A stretch of DNA of 64,000 bases from Sclerurus mexicanus (lineage: Eukaryota > Chordata > Aves > Passeriformes > Furnariidae): the NCBI GenBank assembly GCA_013396755.1, contig VWZF01002690.1, forward strand, positions 1,717,465 through 1,781,464, in the 5' to 3' direction. Positions 60,190 through 64,000 of this stretch are shown piece after piece. The notes below the pieces were generated by a model, which ran no database searches, was not told the origin of the DNA, and saw only the letters and a program-made list of their open reading frames with translations. How positions within the stretch are numbered: the first letter of the stretch is position 1; every line of letters starts with the position of its first letter. A program made the translations under genes and the position numbers.

Positions 60190-60329
60190 GCACCATCAAT
60201 GGGAGATACTGCTGCCCCCAGCTCTACATCAACCACCGCTGCTTCTCAGGTCCGTATTTGAACAAAGGCAGGATCGCAGAGCTACCTCAGTCTGTCGGAC
60301 CTGGCAAGTGCGTGCTGGTCCTCAAGGAG
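60190..60329 (+). CDS. SFMBT2: SFMBT2 exon K: start of the SLED domain
   Basis: This 140-bp exon completes a Gly codon (G|GC) and reads [20 protein letters not shown], then [20 protein letters not shown] and VLVLKE, ending in phase 0 (GAG|GTATGG). This is the N-terminal part of the SLED domain (Scm-Like Embedded Domain, DUF3588), which in SCML2 binds double-stranded DNA. CCP...[19 protein letters not shown] is the family signature. The next SLED exon, expected to begin VLSMIINAAY-like, was not found up to 64000, so it lies beyond the window. Open sequence on both sides makes this exon look like one 185-codon ORF, but the ends are intronic. Confidence 0.97.
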
Positions 60330-63300
60330 GTATGGCTCAGCTGTCTTCTGGGGGGATTTCAGGGGGGAAAAGTATGGGCCTCGGGTTGCCAGGCCCAGAA
60401 TTTAGCAACAGTGCACCTAAAATTGCCCTGGAGCTCTGTAGTGGTTTCCATAAGGAATGAAGGGCAGGTGTATGCGTTGTGGGTTTTGCTGGGAGAGGTG
60501 ATGTTTTTGGGACATGAGGGGTTCTGTTGGTTTGGGAGCAAGATTTGTCTAACTGTGTGCCAAGAGAAGTCAAGTTCTGACCAGAGCCATCCCCAAAAAG
60601 GCCCCTGTGGTTGTTGCCATCATCCTGTTTCTCAGCATCCACGATGCTGTTGGGCAGCACATTCAATGGGGGTGACCATGTGTGGGTGACTGTGGTCTGG
60701 TAGGGCCCAAACCATCGAGATCCAAAGGAAACAGAAAGCCAAGGAAGGGTGTGTGCAAAGTGCTGATTTCATCCTGACCCAGTCAGGGCTTACATTGGGC
60801 CACATCCGGAGTGCTGAGTGCTTGCTACTTGACCTCAGAGAAAAACTCCCTGATTTGAAAAAAGTTCATAAGTATTTTCCACAAATATTACAGTCCATGC
60901 AGAGATAAAAGGCAGGGGGACTGCGGGTGGCAGAGGACAGCAAGATGGTACTGTTGGGTAAACAGAATTCCATTGGGCACCATTTTTGTTTGACTTGGGT
61001 GTTCCAGAAATCCAAATCTTCCAGCTTTCAGTTCCTAACCAAAATAAACCCCACTTGATGTGGATGCAAAGGAATATCTGAGCTCCCTCTGCCCTTGGTG
61101 GAAAAGCATGGAAGCTTCCACACGTCTCTTTATCTGATGTATTTGAAAGACCCTCAGGATGTTTGCAGTTGTCTGGAATTAGATGAGTCCCAGCTCTTAA
61201 CAGAAACACCTGGAAGGTGACATTCCTCCCAAATCAACCACCACTTCTGCAAACACCTCTGTACTGTACTATGGAGTGACTCCCACGTGTCCACTCGCTT
61301 CCTCATCACCTACAAGCACTAATTTTTACCCCAAAGCCCAGAAATGCAGCTGCCTGTGCAGGTGGGACACTTTGGTCTCAGAAAAGCAACTCAAAACCAG
61401 CCCTCAGCAGAAAGCAGGATAAAGTGGTTGCAGAGCAAGAGTTGACAGCTGCCAAATTTGAAAGCGAGTCCGTCGTGGCTTGCTGATGGGGAGCATTAGC
61501 AATCTGCTGCTGCTTGAAAAACAGGCCATGAAAAAGCAACATGGGGGAAAACATGAAGCATGCACAGTCAATACTTATGCTAATGCTTCTTCCTCTTTCC
61601 TCTTGGAATTTGGATTTTGAAAACAAGCAGAGCAAAGCTTCTGCCAGGTCCCCCCTAGGTATTTCAGACTTTGCTGCTGCAGACTAACACCACAGTCTCC
61701 AAATTCCTCAAGATTGGGACCAATTTCCCACTGTGGAAACCAGCCTGAGTTTCCTACAGAAAAGTCTATTTTCTCTTGCTCTGCCTCCTTGCAGAATTGT
61801 TTGCTGAAGGAACAAATAGCAGTGTCATGGAGACATGGCTACCTTGTTTTTGGAGACGTGAACAGCTTCCCAAGGAACAGGACAATGGCAATGGCCCAGC
61901 GTTGGTCAGTGTTATTTTACAGATAAATTCAAACTTACTATGGCCATAAACTCAAGTTCATTCTGAATGAGGCCATGGGAACAAGTTCCAAATTGTGGAA
62001 AGGGTGAAGAGAAGACATTCAAGGTGTTGCTGTAGGGTAGAGACCCAGCTTTTGCTGAGACAAGAGAGCGGCAGCAGGTTGAGAACCATGGGCAGTGGGG
62101 AGGATGGGGGTACCCACCATATGGAGCAGGCAAGAAATGGCAAAGAACACATCCCTGCATTGAGATGAAGTTCTGTAACAGATGCCAGAGCACCCAGAAG
62201 GACTGTGGAGCTGGGTGGTGAGAACAGTGCAAGAGGTATCTCCTCCAGCCCAAGGCCATAAACATGAGGATCTGCACAGCTGAAGAGCTCACAAAGGTCC
62301 CCCATCCCTCCAGACAGTCTTGGTGCTGAGCTCAATGCTTTGGTTTTACTTTACACCTGCTGATGATGTGTCCCCAAGACTGCAAATGCCTTATAATTAT
62401 CTTTCTCTCTCACTATATAGGGAAATTGCAAGCTGTTGTAAATTATGCATCAGCATAACTTGTCTGGAATAGATAAATTATAGATGGGCTTTACTTTGGC
62501 AACACATGGGGGAGGGTGGGAAAGACATCTCAAAACATAGCTATGAAGGGAGAACTGAAGCAGTAGCAGCTTGATGAGACCTCTTTTAATCACCCTGGTC
62601 TCCAGCCATAACTCACTGCCTTTAGAGTTACTCTGGTTAAAAACCTGTGCTGTTTGCCAGCCCCGTTCACTGGGGGCAGCAGTCTCTGTGATGGAGCTGC
62701 TTCAGTGTTTGAGACCGATAGAAACCTTGGACTAAAACCAGCTGAACAGCCAGCTCCTGCCCCATTCCCCTTCCTGGATTACCTGAAGCAAGAAGAGAGC
62801 AGATATCCTCTCCCCACTGGCATCAATTGATGGGAGACCTTGCTTCTGCCTTCCTCCTCACCAAACCATGAGGGCTGTATCCAAAAATCCAGCACAACTG
62901 TAGTTCATGGTGTTCCTCAGCCCTCCTTTCCCCCAAGATCTTGCCCTTACCTCCCTCACTGGTGCAGTGAAGCATCACCCTGTGTGTGTACCCTTGCATC
63001 CATGCAAAGCCTTAGGTGAGTAACAAGTAGCTCTTTTGCTGTTTAGTGCCAAACTTATTTTTAAAGCCTAAGTTGTTCATTATTCTCAGTGCCAGCAAAA
63101 GTTTCTGCTGGAACTGGTGGTTTATTGTGGGGTTTTTCCCTGTAAGAGGCATGTGAGGTGGTAATGCCTGTTGTTTGACATCAGCTGCAAAGTTTTACTC
63201 ATTCTTGAGATACTTTTTGGAAAAGAAGTTGAAACTTGAAGCCAGATACAGTGGAGACTCCAGCAGTTGCACCTGGGCTGAAAAATGGTGACTGTACAGT

Positions 63301-64000
63301 AGCTGTGATATTTAATAAATGCTGGCTTTAGGTTAAATTAAAATACACAGCTTGGCAGCCTTAGATTTAGTTCTTGGGTCGGAATATCTAAAAAACACTT
63401 AGGAACAGTTGTTACATCTGTGCCAACAACTCCACAGAAACATTGTAAACTTAAATGAGGTGTCTTTTTAAGACTCCAGATGATCTATAACCCACCATAT
63501 CTTGGGGGAAATATGCTGTAAAGATTAATGACCCTCATTGCTTACTGCTCTTACTATTTTTAAGACATCTTGCTCTTTCTCTATTTAAATAGAAAATGGA
63601 CTCAAAGGTAATGTCCAACTGATGCAAACAGAAGAAACTAGCCAGCATTTGTGAAGGAAGGCTATTTCACTCTGCAGCTTGAATTTTTTGTAGCACAGCA
63701 TGACTCCTTTGGAAAAATTTGCATAATTAAATCATGGTGCTCAGAAAATTAAATAGCTTGCAGCGAGCCTTAGGTGTATGGTCGAGCCAGGCTGATAGAG
63801 TTATCATTACTGATCAGATATTGGAATGGCAGAACCCTCTGGAGTCTGGGAAGATATAAACTGCATTTCTGCAAGACAGCTCTGTGGACTGCAGCTTGTC
63901 TCGAGTAGTTCCTCCAACTTAGGATGTGACCATCTGTATCTTTGAATGTCATGGACTGCCATAAGCATGCCAACACTTCAGTGACTATAATAAAAGATGA
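60330..64000 (+). other. Start of the intron after exon K
   Basis: 3.7 kb without a recognised exon, CR1 copy or RNA gene. 62345-62480 is AT-rich and repeat-free with TAAATTATGCATCAGCATAA-type sequence, and may be a conserved non-coding block. The remaining SFMBT2 exons (rest of SLED, basic region, SAM) should follow downstream. Confidence 0.8.

Larger units (their letters stand above)
20250..60329 (+). other. SFMBT2: SFMBT2 gene body visible in this window (partial, 11 exons)
   Basis: Eleven exons (A-K, listed separately) total 1262 coding bases and join in one frame without a stop. SFMBT2 is a nuclear Polycomb-group protein, the vertebrate counterpart of Drosophila Sfmbt. The family reads methylated histone lysines through MBT repeats and works with YY1/Pho-type DNA-binding partners. 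The order here is MBT2, MBT3, MBT4, basic linker, SLED start. It is called SFMBT2 rather than SFMBT1 because the exon A segment [16 protein letters not shown] (here [12 protein letters not shown]), the exon C linker and the MBT3 sequence follow SFMBT2 as I remember it and differ clearly from SFMBT1. The MBT1, distal SLED and SAM exons are outside the window. Intron lengths (kb) in order are 3.3, 5.5, 12.1, 0.65, 5.9, 3.3, 5.1, 1.3, 0.56 and 1.2. Confidence 0.95.

Noticed and set aside
60132..60689. 185-codon + strand ORF as a single-exon gene
   Set aside because: Only 60190-60329 matches a known protein (SLED). Clear acceptor and donor sites bound it, so the rest is intron read-through.
1..64000. 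Endogenous retrovirus or LTR element
   Set aside because: No gag/pol/env-like reading frames, primer-binding site or paired LTRs were recognised. All clear mobile DNA is CR1.
1..64000. CRISPR array, bacterial operon or phage-type system
   Set aside because: No regularly spaced repeats or dense same-strand ORFs. The window is vertebrate intronic DNA.

Overview
The window is vertebrate nuclear DNA, almost certainly from a bird. Three things show this: a multi-exon gene with GT-AG introns, no operon-like coding, and at least twenty 5'-truncated CR1 LINE fragments carrying the 3' end typical of birds (ATTCTATGATTCT-type repeats). I cannot resolve the order or species.

One gene can be supported: SFMBT2 (Scm-like with four MBT domains 2) on the + strand, incomplete at both ends. 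Eleven consecutive coding exons lie between 20250 and 60329. They splice into one uninterrupted frame of 420 complete codons plus two bases finishing an upstream codon. Every intron is GT-AG and all phases match. The exons encode MBT repeat 2 (exons A-B), the linker and MBT repeat 3 (C-E), MBT repeat 4 (F-H), a short basic linker (I-J) and the start of the SLED (DUF3588) domain (K). The N-terminus with MBT1 must lie upstream of the window. The rest of SLED, the basic C-terminal region and the SAM domain must lie downstream. I letter the exons A-K because their true numbers cannot be read here.

Layout: 1-20249 is intronic or upstream sequence with seven CR1 pieces and no recognisable coding exon. 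20250-29467 holds exons A-C. 29468-41556 is the largest complete intron (12.1 kb) and contains a CpG-rich patch near 35.4-36.0 kb. 41557-60329 holds exons D-K. 60330-64000 is the start of the next intron. CR1 pieces lie in both orientations, slightly more often antisense to the gene. The two longest (1626-2150 and 45640-46160) still show the decayed C-terminus of the CR1 reverse-transcriptase ORF on the minus strand.

I found no convincing undescribed system. The most checkable oddities are two GT donors 2 nt apart at exon A followed by a UG repeat, a CR1 piece ending about 96 bp before exon A, the intronic CpG patch, a 211-codon antisense ORF beside a C-rich tract, loss of cage-type residues in MBT3 and MBT4, and several AT-rich repeat-free blocks that may be conserved non-coding elements.
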